From NCBI RefSeq assembly GCF_032062135.1, contig NC_092859.1, forward strand, positions 41,271,413 through 41,335,412: a stretch of DNA of 64,000 nucleotides. Reading direction: 5' to 3'. The position numbers and the translations under genes are program-made. Below, piece after piece: positions 15,101-30,100 of the stretch. The first letter of the stretch is position 1; every line of letters starts with the position of its first letter. Below the pieces are notes generated by a model. That model was given only the letters and a program-made list of their open reading frames with translations, searched no databases and was not told where the DNA came from. Origin of the DNA: Pyxicephalus adspersus. Taxonomy: Eukaryota; Chordata; Amphibia; Anura; Pyxicephalidae.

Positions 15101-18100
15101 TTATCTGCACAGTGGATCTGTGCCTCCCAGGTTCTAAACAGCATGTTTCCAGCCAGGTAGAGGTCAATAAAAGAGCCAGTCAGTCTCTGAACATTAGAAA
15201 ATATCTAGATAAAATAAAAAAAATGGTGTGAAATCAATGTTGCATTACATGAATATAATCATAATATTTTTAGGCTACCTTCACACCTTTGTGGTATATT
15301 GATGTAAGAAATGTACTTTGTTACAAAGTGTGTTAACATGCATCGTTCGATTGTGCAGCCCATTTATATAGCAAGGGCCAACACAGTGCACTGATAACTG
15401 GACCTGACCCATGTTTAGCAACCTAATGCCCCAGAATATATGGTGGTCCCTTTCTAATGACAGCAACATGCTAACATTGTGCACCAAACACTGGGCTACT
15501 GCATGTGGAGTTTGCAGTTTTGAGTAGAAAAGTTATGAAAACACAGGAAGATGCTCTTGGTACTTTTCCCTTCTTGTCTGATCAAGTTTTTACATATGAA
15601 AAGCCCATCTGGGCTTTATGCAAGTGCTTATCTTCAAGTATAGTGATAAACGTAACCATTTGGTTTTATTTCAAAAGCACTGTAATTGTCAGATAATGTT
15701 AATATACTTTACAGCTGTACACTGCTAGTGTGCACTATTCATACTTTTAGCTTGGTGACTATATTGTCACCGACAGCCACCAGTTTCAGGCCTCAAGCAA
15801 AGGGGCCGATAAAATGATCAGTTCTGAAGGGAAATCTGCAGCTGATAGATGGTAGGCAAAAATATTTGGGTTTCCAATTGGAAATATTTATCATTCGCAC
15901 ATCAGCCGAAAAAAAAATGCGTTTGATCATAATTACACTCACTTTTTATTTGAGACAAATAATGGTGGAGCAAAATATTACAGTGTGCATGGTGTTTTCA
16001 TTCTAGACCAATCCAGCATACCTTGGAAATCAATCAGATTATTCAGTTGGTCACATACAAAATAAAAATAAAATGTGTACAAGGCCTTAGGCCTATTGTA
16101 AGTAACCAGTCATGTGATTTCCATGGCAACCAATCTTACAGATTAATGGATCTGTAAAGGAATACTCTGTTAGACAGCAGTACAGTTTTTCCTACATCCT
16201 AAGATAGGTTTGAAAGACATTTAGAGTAGTCATTGTCATATCGAATGTGAAAAATGTGATCTGGAGAATCTAGGATGGGGGGTTTCCTATGTGTTTATTT
16301 TAGGGGACTGGCATGCTGTGAAGAGCATACATAAAACCACAACAAGGAACAGTAAAATGATTTCAGTGCTTCAGTTGTTAACTTTGAAGAAGGTTCATTT
16401 CAAGTTTTATGCTACTGTGTATATTTATGTTCTTTCATGATCAGTTTATCAAAAGTTAAGTTTATAAAAAAAAAGTTAGGTTTATGTGTTACATGTTTCT
16501 GTGCATGACATATTTTTACCCAACCAATATAATTTCCAATTATTTTTACCTCTGAAAACTTGTCAACCTCCAAGTTGCCTTGTTCTCCCTTGCCTGACAT
16601 AAGCATAAGTTTGTTGAGCAATTCCTTCAGCTCCTCAAGTGTGTAACAGCGGTTGTTCTCCCCATTTTCTGGCAGAATCAGGTGTAAAACACTGTCAGGT
16701 GTAATCTGTGGGGATATAAAATGGATTAAGGACACCTCCAAAAGGATTTTAAATACGTAAATAAATCATATCAAGCAAGAGGAAGCTCTTTCTGTCTGGA
16801 TTTAATAAGGGGTCCAGTGGATGTTGTTTATAACCTATGTGCTGCTTTCTATATGGATATAACTTCCAGCTACCAAGGCTTAATTCACAAAAGAAAAACA
16901 GTTTTCTTTAGAAAGTACTACTATGTTGAACTAGAAATATTTTTTTCTAATAAAAGCGATGAAAATCTCAAATTTATGATGCCTGCACATGCTGTAGACA
17001 AGCCACTAATAGGAGTAATCATTAATCAGAACAGTAAAAATCTAATTTCGTTACTAAATTTCATCCACAGATAATCTCTTATGCCATCTCTAATGGCATA
17101 AATACATATGCTCAACAAAATTCAAAGAGTTCAAAAGGTTGTGGATTTCTTCCATGCTCTAACGACATGTTAGGAATAAGGTCAATTAGATATTTGGTCT
17201 GCAGGTCCAATTGATTTTTATAGTCCAGCATCAATCAAAGCTGGAATTTTAAAAAAGGATAATTGGTATTACTGGTGTTAGACAAACACCTGCTGTCTGT
17301 TATTTAGTTTTACTTAGGTACTGACTTTCATTATTCCAGTTTAAACTAATACTCCCTGTTTATTGACAATAATTCAAAAGCCACTAGGACATCCCATTTG
17401 GACAGGGTCTAAGCACCAGAGGGAGGGATGACCATTCAGGAAAGTAAAGCCCATAGTAACAATGCAGGAGTAAGGGTATGTTCAGAATGGTAATAAAAAA
17501 AAGCAATGTTTACCTCACCAAGGCACCTAGCAGATGTCAGTAGGCTCCTGGGAGCAGTAAATGCCACTATTCAGTAAAGTAGAACTCATAGTAACAAAGA
17601 TAGAGAAAGTGCATGTTTAGACCAGTGGTAAAAAAATAGCAGCGTTTACCACTTCTGGTACCTGCTGGCATTCACTTTGTACCTGGGACTGGTAACAGGT
17701 GGTGACAGCTAGGGTTTTTCAGGCATTTGCAAATGCTTTTGCAAGAGGGGGGCATTATTTCCACTTTATTAAAATTGAAACTGCTTACACACAAATGTTC
17801 CAAACACATGCATAACTGGTGAAAAACGGTTCCAATTCAAATCATTGGGGCAGCAAACTGCACCCCGGAAAATGCGTGTAGAACAGACTAACTTTTTTTC
17901 GATGAAGTTTTAAGTGGTAAAACCACTAGTGTGAAGATGTCCTAAATCAAATGGGTCACAGTAGGGGGTTTTGTGCGTACCAAAGGTAAATCAGAAAGAA
18001 ACTCTGCTGGTATCTGTTACTAGGCAGGACTTTTTTTTTCATCAGTTCAAAGTTTTTGACAGATAACCAGTATTTATATAGCCAGAAAAGTTAGTATGAA

Positions 18101-21100
18101 TGAGTATCTTTTTCCAGGGCTGGCTTTATTTTAAAAGTAACCTTCTGGTGATAGAGTCACTTTAAGGCAAATTTTTGTTTATTATAGAAACTATCCCACT
18201 TCCCAGCACCTTTTTTTCTGCTAATTTACCTAGTTTACTAATGGATCTAAATAACTTTAATTACAGGAATTACCTTCTTTTGCTCCTTGGGTGCTCTGAT
18301 GACATAGATCCCATTTTTGTTAATTGTTGTTGCCAGGGACAGAGATGACAGTTCCACTGAGCCATGGCTTTCTTTTACAGTCTTCAGCCATTCAAGATGA
18401 CGAGCAGAGTCTCTCTAAAAATAATATAAAAAGAATATATCATGCAAGAAATGTTGATGAATAAAAACAAACAGAGAAAAACAGCTAACCTTACAAAAAA
18501 GTATTTAATTGACACTTTAACTTTGACAATTGAACTTTGTCCCATCATTCTCTCTGATCTGTGCTTGTTCTGAAGGAAAGGGCTTCCGAAAAGTTAAGAG
18601 CTTGTGACTTCCCTATATAAGTGCTGGAACAGTGCTGGAAAGTGAACAGCTAATTCATAGGCCCAAACACTGCCATGTGAGGGGCAGTGACATCTTCAAA
18701 GTGGTAAGTTGGGTTCACATGACAGATGGCTTTGCCCACTAACAGAGGAAGCACAAGGAATGAGGGGTTTACAAGATTACTATGAGCCACCCGCATCAGT
18801 TCATAGCAAGATGGTTAAACAAGATACATTTTGCGTATGTAACAAAGGGTTCACTGTCCTGAAAGACTCAAGGAAAATAAGTTATCAGGTAATAACTCAT
18901 GGTAGGAGATGTAAACGACAATGCCTGTGCTGATAGATGCAAAGAGAAAATCCCCTGCCAGTAGATTCTCAAATACCAGTTCGGAGGCTATATACTATTG
19001 TCAGCCGCCTTGGTGTCTGAAGTCATATCTTTGTTGCCAGGATGAGATAGGGAGAAAGCCCACTGCTGCCTGTAGTAGACCCCGGCTGACAGAAGGACAA
19101 TGGTCACCAACAGAACGTCACCTAATGATGACATGCACCACCAGCAGGCCAACCGCCTGTGCGTGCACACACTTTCCTTTACCAAGGATCCTCTGCTCAT
19201 CTTCTAGTGCTGTCCCAACGGACAGAGAACTGGAAAACATAACATGAACCTCACTGTCTTCCTTACACACAGCGACAAATGCCCACACTGGGCCTGCTTT
19301 GTCCCTAGAAGTCTTCAACATGGTCATTGGGTCTAAATGGAAGAATAGGAAGCACAGTATCTTTTTATGTAACTTTTACATTTTACATCGTGCTTGCTGT
19401 TTTTCAATTTTTGTTACAGTAATAAATGTAGAGAGTTTTTGGATAATCAATAATGACAGATTAGATGCTGAAATAAGATGGTCACACAAGAAGTGCAGTG
19501 TATTTAGTGGGTCAGCAATTTCACAGACTTACATTTTCAGAAACAGAAGTAAAGCACACCTGTTTACCATAAAAATATTGCAGCCTGTCTGTGCATATAC
19601 AGTATGACTGAAAAATATTTTAAATAACATATTAAAATGTTAATGTAATGTTATTTGAATCCGGTTTATCTCTATTATGGATAAATCAAAGGAACATTGA
19701 CAAAACTATTCTTTCATTGTAATGTGATGAGATATGCTCAGCTAACTTACCAACTTTTCTGGAAGTTTGGGGTCACTTTTTAGGGCTTTCCATAATTTCT
19801 TCAGATTCTGCATGAAGCTGTCAAACCCAAATTCAGGCTTCAGGTCATAGAGTAATGGTGAATACCCCAACACTGCATCATGGAAGCAGGCAACACGATC
19901 TACATCCATATCATTCTCTCCAGCGGAAATTGAGGCCAGGTCAACAAACACTTTTAGCTCATTGATATCTACATGAGAAATTATAATCATTTAAAAAATG
20001 AATAAACTTTAATTTTTTTTCCAGCCACACCCCTAACCACAATGTTATTGGGGATATTGTTATTGAGGATAAGCATCAAATATTTGACTAGCTGATATTT
20101 GATTCCATTTCAGGGTAAATGTCTGTTCACCTGTCAAACTCCTAATCAGCATGAAGGATATTTGTACAACTCATGCCACATAAGACAGCACTACAGAAGT
20201 AGCCTGTAATGCTTATCCTAAACTATGTTAGTCAGGGAAAGTTCATGCAAATCATTACCACTTTACCATACTATTACTACTATGACTATTTTTATTCATC
20301 AGTTTGAAAGTTTTTGCCAGTTACTATTTTTAGTTGCTGATTTCTATTTTTGTGTATTTGTTTTAACTGAACTTAGCTGACCTACCCTTGCTTTTTGTGA
20401 CGACATCTTTGTCTGGTCTTCATCCTGTTTTTTTGTCAGGATAGTATATGAATAAACAGGAATAAGTTTAGCTTAGCTTCACTTATAGCTGGCTCCAGGA
20501 TTATCTACCCCAGAGACTTTGATTGTACTCATCCTGTGTCTTCTTTCTTAGATATAGGGTCCTGCTGTGGATGTTAATTTGGGCTGGCCTTTGATTTTTA
20601 TGTTCCCCATAATTAGTTTTCATGGGTTCACTTACAACATAATATATTGAAACTCTCTTTGGACTATCTCTCGGCTATCTCACAATGTTATGGACATATC
20701 GCTACAACCTCACCAGATCTCAAGACTGCTCAGGGCATGTGTTGCTTCAGATTCAAGGGCACTGCACTGGCCACAGCTCACTTTTACCTAAGGTTATTGT
20801 AAACTGAGATGGTCCACCAGATACAGTTGTTGGGGAACATCTACCTGTCAGCCTGATGTTGGACATTGTGACTTACTGTATCACATTCCAGCCTGGGGGG
20901 CCCTTTTTCTGTTCAGTGTTTGACCACCCAACTATGGCAATATAAATTGCAGCTTTCTAGCCGCCCTAGGGTTCCTTCCCTAGTTGCAAAAATAGGAAAT
21001 CAAAGCAGCTAAAAATAGTAACTGGCAACAACTTTCAAACAGATAAAAAAAAATTGTAATGACATAAGCAATATGAATTTTTAATAATAATTTTTATGCA

Positions 21101-24100
21101 TATATATTTAGATTATATAAATATTGGTCCTGGCAAAGCAGTGACATTAAAGACTGTGAAATGCATTGATTGGATATCGATGGATGTTTGCACCATAGAG
21201 ACTTCATCAATTTATTGGCCAACCTATACTAAGGTTTTAGGATTGTGTTGTCCTGTTTACTTTGGTTTATTTTGTTATATTTTAAAATGCTTGTTAAATA
21301 AAAAAAATCTTGTGAATATTTTAAATCTATTTGTAGTGCCAATCTAAAGTCTCATTGAAATGATGTTTGCTATTTGCAACATTTAGGGTTGGATACATTG
21401 AATGTTTTTTTCCCATTCCTTCTATTACATAAATAAAGAATAAACAGCAAAACTTACATTTTTCCTCACCTAACAACTGAGATTTTCTCCTGGTCTCTGC
21501 CATTCCTCGATGTAGGCAGGTACTTAATGATCTTATATTACAATGCAGAACCATTTGTTTATTTATATACCTCTGGACAAAAGGAGCATTCAATCCTTAT
21601 ACTGGATACCATGGAAGGTGGGTGGGGCACAAGGATTTACCTTTCATCCTGCAGTTCCATTTTAAACAAAAAGGCCCAGGTTTTGGAAAATAAATACCCT
21701 TTTTATACAACCATTTCATAAAATCATATAAACAACTTTATTCTGTTCCTCTATTTTAAAAATTTCTCTTAGTACAACTACCCATCACAAGCATGGAGAT
21801 TGGGTATTCTTTCTTAATTTTAGTTTTTCCTCATCTCCTGCACATCAAAACACAGTATAACAAAGTTAATGCCAGCAATACTGTCAAGTAAGACTTTATT
21901 GCAATGCTTAATCATGTCAATCAAACACTTGAGAACTTGGTTACAGAAGAGGAGGGCAGAAGGGTGACCCTGTCAGTGGGTTTCTGACTTTTAGTATACA
22001 GTTAACAAACTAATGCACAACGATAACCAAGTAAACAGAATTTAGGAACACATTTTTTGCAGTTGTTAATCAAATGAAAACATTGCACCTATTTATTATA
22101 CAGTGCTGCGTAATTTGTTGGCGCTATATAAATCCTGTTTATTAATAATATTAATAACCATTATACATTAGGTATGGGGGAGAACATGTATGTGTTAGAC
22201 ATACCTCTTAATGCTTCTTTAACCCAGTGCAAAAATGCCTGTCTTTTCAAGACTTCCTTAAGACACGCAGTGTGATTTTCATTCATCTCCGACAGTATTT
22301 CTTTGGTTTTTACTACTTCTGTACTAATACAAGATAGAGGCTTTTGCTTATAGTTCTCAAAGTCATCAGCCTACAAGACAAAATGTAATATAAACTTAAT
22401 ATACCTTAATATAAAACCTTTTGTTTTCCAACTTCACCTGATCATATATTTCAGAAAATAGTGGATGTCACTAGGTTAAATAATCCTCCAGCTCCTATGG
22501 GCTCGATTTATAAAACAGGGAATCTGACATTCCCTCAAACATTCCCTGGTGAGAACCAATTATTGCTATTAAAACACATGGCCTTAGAAAGTTCCCACCA
22601 GGGAATGTTTGATTTTTATAAATAGAGCCCCATGTGTCTACAGAATTTCAGTATTGTAACCTTTGTGGACTGCAAGTTTTGTATCCGGTACTCTAAAAGT
22701 ATGCAAAGATTGGAATGCAATACATTTTCATTCATACAAACTTCTCTAAACCTATTTTTTTCATCTGTTGCAAACATCACATTACAAGCATCTGCCAGTT
22801 TTAGCTGAGGAAACACCTCAGCTAGCTTTTAAAAGTCTCTGCTTCCAAATGATTTGAAAATGTGTAGGATATCACATAAGTGCTATAGATAATTGCAGCT
22901 CTGCAAAACATTTATTGAGCATTTAAAAAACACATGGACACTCGACCTTAGGCACACAGAATTTTTAATGACCAACAGCTCTGTGGGCAATAAATCTAGT
23001 AATGTAAGAAAAGCACACCTCATTAAGGTGATTTTGTTCAACATTTTTTAACTTAAGATCTCCAAAAATAGTGGCTTCAGATAAAGATGGCATACTTGAA
23101 ACAATAGCAGGTAAATTACCATGGTAAATTCATACCTATAATACAGATTAAAACATTTTGAAAAGGAGAAAAGTACACACTCCTAAATTTACGATGACTT
23201 TTTAACCCATGAAATCAAAAACTTAGGTTGCAACTAATAAATCCTCCCTATAATGTCTAATTTACACCTCAGATATCCTGGATTTGGAGTTTTCTTTGCT
23301 AATAGTGTGGCATCATCATATCAAGATTAAAAAATCTTCTAAAACCCTGAGAATGAAGAATATGGATGCTATAAGTCTGACAAAGGGTTAAAAAGATTAC
23401 CAATTTATTTGAAATCAATCATTTCACTGTAAGGAAAAAGTGGCAGATTTAAAGGACTGCTAAAATGCCCAAGGCTAGCTGACTCAGCAAAGGCAGCCCA
23501 GGAATAGATTGTTTAATGTTTAAAAAGTGGAAATTAAACCAGCTGGTCTCAAAGTGCATGCATATACTATTTATAAGAGTATGCCTCTATGTCACCTACA
23601 TATGTGGTGTACCAGGAACGAGCCTTTGCTGTTCAAAAAGAACATTAGAGTAAGAATACAGGCAAAAACTGGGACTTCTAGAACTTTAATGTGCTGTAGA
23701 CTGGTAAAACAATAGTATGGGTTGAGAAGTTTGGGAAGAAGCTCATATCTTTGAAGAATGGTGGTGAAAATGTGGAAACTATGGTTTGAGATTGCTTTGC
23801 TGCTTTAGAGCCTGGGCAGCTTGCAGTCATCAAGTCAACTATAAATTCCAAATAATATCAAAGTGTGCTTCATAAGATTGTAAGGGCATCTCTTCTAATA
23901 ACGAGGGTAACATTAAACTGAATCTTTCAACAGAATAATGATTTAAAGTAGACTAGCAAATCCACTAAGGAATAGTTAAAAAGAAGAAATGGTTTATGGA
24001 GGTTTATGGAATGGCATGGTCAAAGCCCCCATTTGAATCTCTTCAAAGTATTGAGGGATTTGGGATGGGTGGTTCACACAATTTTTTTTGCATGGATAAG

Positions 24101-27100
24101 TGCTCAAATATTTCATATAGTCAATGTCAAAAACTGGTAGACAGTTATGAAAAATCCCTTTGAGAATAGTTTTCTTGTACGTATTTTTCCACATTACATC
24201 CAATAATGCTTGTGTTGACAAATTATTGTTTTAATTATTTTTTTTACAGAAAAGCATAGCATACCACCTTAATCTGTAGCCATTGTTTAAAGGACACTTT
24301 AATGTTCACCAGTTTAAAAATGCAGATAAAAACTATGCATGTAAGTGTACACTAAAAAAGAGAGATTTAAATAAATTCTCCTTTTTGCTGGTACAGCAGA
24401 AGATGATCTATGACTAGAGACAAATCGGAGTGTGTAACTTCGGCTGCTCTTTTTAGGAAATCTTGTTGCGGGAACAGGTCTATGCCAACAGCAAACTCTG
24501 CAATATTTACTGATACAATGCTAAGTTTGTGCCATCTTAACATGCATACACAATTTTTATATTTAGATTGTAACAAAAACTTGCTCTGATGAAGTTCCCC
24601 TACAACACCAGAACCCACATTAGCTATTTGGGCTGCAATGGCTGTTATATTGGCTTAATTCCAGAGCTTCTCAACCAGGGTTCATCCAGAAGTTGCTAGG
24701 GTTCCTTGATTAATGAGCAGTTTGTAGCACGCTGGCTCGCTAGGCAGCACTAGGTACCAGGTTCGAATCTCGGCCAGGATACTATCTGCATGGAGTATGC
24801 ATGTTCCCCCCTCTTTGCCTGGGTTTCCTGTGGGTACTCCAGTTTCCTCCCACATTCCAAAAACATATAGCTTATTGACTTTCCCATAAAAATGGCTTTA
24901 GACTGTCATAATACCATATGACTATGGTAAGGATTTTAGATTGTGAGCCCATTTGAGGGACAGCTAATGACATGATTATGGAGTTTGTAAAGCGCTGTGT
25001 AATATGCCGGCGCTATATAAATACAAGATAATAACAGATATCAGGCATTGTTTCTATTACCACCCCACTAATTTACTCTGAGTTGTGGATATAGTATTTA
25101 GATAAGGGGTTCCTTGAAGACCTGATTGAAGTGATTTCAAGGGGTCCCGACATGTTATAAAGACTGATCTTTATCTGTAGTGAGCTCCTGCATTCTACCT
25201 GCTATATCAACCCTATCAATCCATTTGTGTTAAACTACAATTTGCATCTGTGTTTGGTATGTCCTGCATTGCGGCTGCCATATAAACTCTGCATATCCAT
25301 TTGTGTTCCACTACAATTTGCACCTGACTTTGTATGGTATGTCCTGCATTTTAGATGGAGTCATTGGACAAATTTTTATTTGGTAATTAACTTTTCCATA
25401 TCCCTTTGTTCCAGCTAACTGCACATTGCCCTGCTAATCCCTCCCCTACCCAGGTTCAACTGAAGTCCCAAATTCCTTGTTACTTGCACCAGTCCAGCCA
25501 TATTTAGGGTCCACTACTATTCAAACATCAGGCACGGTCATGTGCCAAAGATTATCCATGCTTAGAGAATAAATCCAGGAAAATGAAGCAGGAATTGAAA
25601 CAGAATTGGATATACCACTACACTCTGCAACTTCCCTCCCATGCCTTTTTAAGTGAACCATCATCATCTATGCACCTGAACTCCAACACAACCTATGCTG
25701 CTGTCATCCTGAACTGCCTTTCCACCGTGACTTTGATACATCCTATCCCACACCTGGAACTCACCAAGCTTACCAGAACCCATACTACAGGTGCCGCTCA
25801 CATGGCTTTCAGTTTGCCATATTGTTTAATGTACTCCTGTGATGTACTATTACCAATATTTGTTTCAATGTCTCATTCCCCCTATACTCTGCAGGTTCTA
25901 ATCTCTCTCCTCCTTCCCAGTTAACTCCTTGTCTGTCTGCTCCCTCACTATCCTGCCTTCTCTGTCTGTACTCCTACACCCGTTATCTCTACTGCTACCT
26001 GCTGGGGACATCTCACCCAATCCTGGTCTACCCCACAGCCTCTGTCATCCCTACCCTTTCAGCAAGATACTGCCTCCTCTTAACCTCATTCCTATTAACC
26101 CAACTCAAAAATTCGTACCCCCTCTCTCTGGCGGTCTATAGAATGCCAAGCAATAAACTAATCTCCAGCCTCAACCTTGACCTCTCTAAATCTTCCTGGC
26201 TCTCACTGAAACTTAGCTTTCCTCCTCAGTCTCCGCACTCACCCATGAAGGCCTGCACTTTACACATAACCCCAGACCTGGCAACAGAGTAGGTGGCGGT
26301 GTGGGTCTCATTGACTCCCCCAACAGTGCATACATAGTCTTTCCTACCCTGCCCACTCTAATTTTCACCTAATTTAAAGTGCATTTGTTCTGTGTTTTCC
26401 ACCCCCCACACCTCATTGCTATTGTTGTCTACTCTCTCCCTTTTACTCTCCCTTTCTATAGGTATCCACCCCTCCACTTTTAAACATTCTATTATTCTCC
26501 CTATCATGAAGAGACCCTCACTAGACCCCTCCCTACCTTCTAGTTATCGACCTGTCTCCCTTTTCCCAAATGTTTCCAAATATTTTGATTGCTACTTTCT
26601 CCTTGACCCACTTTAGTCTGGCTTAAGCTGCCCATTGCACCGAAGGAGCCCTTACTAAAGTGGCAAATGAGCTCATCAGAGCCAATTCACAAGGCAACCT
26701 TTTCTTACCTCCTAGATCTTTTCTCTGCTTTTGACACTGTTGATCACCCCTTTCTAATCCAAATAATGAACTCCACTGGTATCAGTGACACTACTATCTT
26801 TTGGTTAGCTTCCTACATTAACTTTATTTAAAGGGTATGTTCTATTGCGAGAGCCGCTGCCAATCTATTCAGAATAAGCCGCCCATCTACACGCCCCTGG
26901 TCTGATTGGATTAGGCCTTTCCTATGCACGCTCGCAGATGCACTGCTTTAGAACCCATGTGGAGTTGTTTATACACACCCACATGGGTTAAATCCAACGC
27001 AGGAAACAGATGTCCAGAAGTGGGGAGGACTGGGGACTGAAACTTTCCACACCGAAGCTACAATATTTGACTAGGACTCTCAACAGGGGAGAATTATCTC

Positions 27101-30100
27101 TATCCACCCTGAGGTGAGATGGTAAAATTCAGAGTGTATAAGTTTGATTACTCCCTGGGGAGGAGGGGGGTGTTAATAAGGATATTTTATCTTTTAAAAA
27201 ATTGGGGCAACCTTTTCTCACCAACTGCATAACTTTTGTGAACATCAAGGAAAATCTATCCTCTACCCTTATTCATTTTGAGGTGAAGTGCTGAATGGTA
27301 ATTATACAAGCCTTAACTACTCTGGGGAGAAAGGGAGTTGTAATAAGGATATTTTACCTTCTGGACAATCCGGGCAAAAAAATATTTCAGAACTAAGACA
27401 AATCTGTATGTTTCTATTATCTTAAAATTATGGATGTTAAATATAGGGCTTTGGAAAGAAGGAAGGAATTCACTGACAGCCTGAATCTAATTAGATGATT
27501 CCTTGATTGGTCTGGCTAATATTAGCATTATAATAAGAATGCTAATGTTTTAGACACAGGTATAGGGTTTACTCAATATAGTAGGTTAATGAGTTTATAT
27601 TTGGTTATAAAATACTTGGTGTAATATAGATTAAAACAAGTATGAAATGTCATTAATATTACTTTTATATATCGTTAAGCTCTCCCCTCCATCCATGCTG
27701 TGATCCTTGTTAGCAGATCGAACAATTTCATTAAGAACCGCCATATACATTTATGCACTTTCCACCAGTGAGCCACATAACCTAAACAGTGAATGTAAGT
27801 AAAAAACCCTTTATGTATTTTTTTATGTATAACATTGAATTATATTGTGTATAATTGTAATTATTATGCTGTTTTAGGTGATTTGTTTCTGATAAAGCAG
27901 ACCGTGAAACGCGTTGTAACAATTAACATGCCTATGTATCCATACCAAATATTGTGGAGTCATCAAAACTCATGTAATGTTTTTACAAAAAGTTTTTTTA
28001 TTGTAAATTTGAATAAATTCGTGTTTTTATTATATTTATGATATAGGTGAGATCTGGTTGACTGTTTGCCTTAAAAGTCCCTCAAAATACTTACACTATC
28101 ATTTACATATTTCTTTAAAGGGTAATTCCTCCTCTCCTACTCTCCTCCCTGCTGTCCAAGGGTCAATCCTTGGACAGGTTCTCTTTTCTCTGTTCACTTT
28201 CTCACCCGGTAGTCTCATATCCTCCTTTTGGTTTACAATACCATCTGTATGCTGATGACACTCAAATCTATCTGTTCACCCGTGACTTGTCTCCCTCAGT
28301 CCTAGATAAGATTTCTGAAACTCAACCTGGATAAAACAGAACTTATCATTTTCTCCCCTCAAATTTCAAACCTCCCCCTGACAAATTTCTAACTGTTAAT
28401 ACCACTGTTATTCGTCCCTCCCATCAAACACGTTGTCTTGGTGACACCTTCAAACCTGCCTTTCCTTTACCCCCTATATTCTGAACATTTCCAGGTCCTG
28501 TCACTTTCACCTATGCAACATCTCCAAAATCCACCCCTACCTGTGTGCAGCTCTCATCTAGACTGTAACCTCCTCCTCTCTGGTGTTCCACTAACCCAAC
28601 TCTCCCCTCTACAGTCTATTATGAATGCTGCAGCCAGACTTATCCATCCTTCCCACCACTCCTCTTCTGCTACCTCTTTTTGTAGTTCTTTTCACTGGCT
28701 TCAATTTCACCTTAGAGTCAAATTCAAGCTCCTGTGCTTTGCCTTCAAAACCCCCCAAAGTTCTTGTCCCACTTACCTTTCTGATCTGAAAAATACACCC
28801 TTAGCCATTCTCTTCACTACTCGTATGACCTTCTAATGACTTCCTCTCTCTATAACCTCATCACATGCACAGCTCCAAGACTTTTCTGAGGCTGCCTGAC
28901 TCTCTGCAATGGTCTTCCTCTTCCTATTCAGCTTGCTCCTACTTTCTGCTCATCTAAAAAAGCACCCAAAACCCATCTTTTGAAATGTGTCTTCCCGAAG
29001 GTCTCCTAAAACCCCCAATACTTACCCACTATAGATTGCAAACTCTTATGGGTGGGGTCCTTTCCTCCTCCTGTGTCACTGCCTATATCTGTCCAGTGTT
29101 CTCCTCAGAAATATTTTTCAGCCAGGTGATGGCAAGCTGCAACCCACAACCACCTGGGATATATGACACAAATATCCCAGGAGGCTGCAGATTTACCTTT
29201 CAGTCCTTATTACCATGGCAGTAAAGACAGAAGGGGAGGGGTTTGCCCCCCCCTCAAAATGAAAAAAACACATTTTTCTTATATATAAAAGGGGGTTAGT
29301 AACCCTTATTAAAATGTTAAAATGTGGTGATGTTTTAAGAGCATCGTTCATGTGATAGCAAGAAGGGGGCAAGACAGCCAGTGTCCCCCTCTCATCACTG
29401 CCCATATTTTATAAAGAAAAAACAACTGTGAAACTTATTCACCTGAGTGTGCTTATACAATGACGTCATCAGCAGCACAGTGTGTAAAGGCTGCTTGTCA
29501 TACTGCAGCGTAACAATTCATTGTGAATAAACCTTCATGTCTCCTAAAGGTATCTCCTGTAACTTAATGACTTGAAAAGTTTCAGGGTACACAGGGGACC
29601 CTCATAGCTACTAGAAAATTTCTTTAGAGAATTTCAAGATATGGGGGTAACAAGTTTAAAAACTTGTGAAGGTTAAACATTAGGGTTATTGTTTTAACTG
29701 TGAATTTAGGGACCCCCAAAGCCACTTATATAGCAAGGAGATTTTTATTGGAGATTAAACTCATACCAATCTTTCACAAAACTATAACTGTAATATTATG
29801 CTACCCTTTCTGCTTTTGTTCTTTGAACCCCAATTCCTCTGGAATGGGGAGGTGGAGGAAACTGAAAATGTAAGTTCAAGTGGGAAAACTGAGGTTCAAA
29901 GAAGAGAAACGGACAGGGCAACATAATATGACTGTTCTCCCCCAACCCACCTCTTAGCAGCCCAAATCCTCTGAAATGGACAGCTGAAAATGAATCAGTC
30001 TCTTCAGATGATTAAAGATGCGGATGAGAGCCTAGTAGGGGAGGCATGGCAGATGGGTGCTCTGCCCACTAGAAGGGGCTGGGGAGAACTATGCTGTCTG

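Larger units (their letters stand above)
26838..28113 (+). mobile_element. 1.28-kb insertion in the LINE, with 11-bp target duplication
   Basis: TTTAAAGGGTA is present on both sides (26827-26837 and 28114-28124), and the LINE reading resumes directly after it (SLKGNSSS). The inserted DNA has no terminal inverted repeats and no long reading frame. It holds a diverged internal duplication (about 27085-27370) and a hammerhead-like motif near its 3' side. A variable-length target duplication fits a retroelement, perhaps Penelope-related or retrozyme-like. Confidence 0.6.

Noticed and set aside
24730..24790. Possible tRNA gene (A and B box-like sequence)
   Set aside because: It is the head of a SINE: no cloverleaf acceptor stem closes, and it runs into the conserved SINE middle and LINE-type tail.
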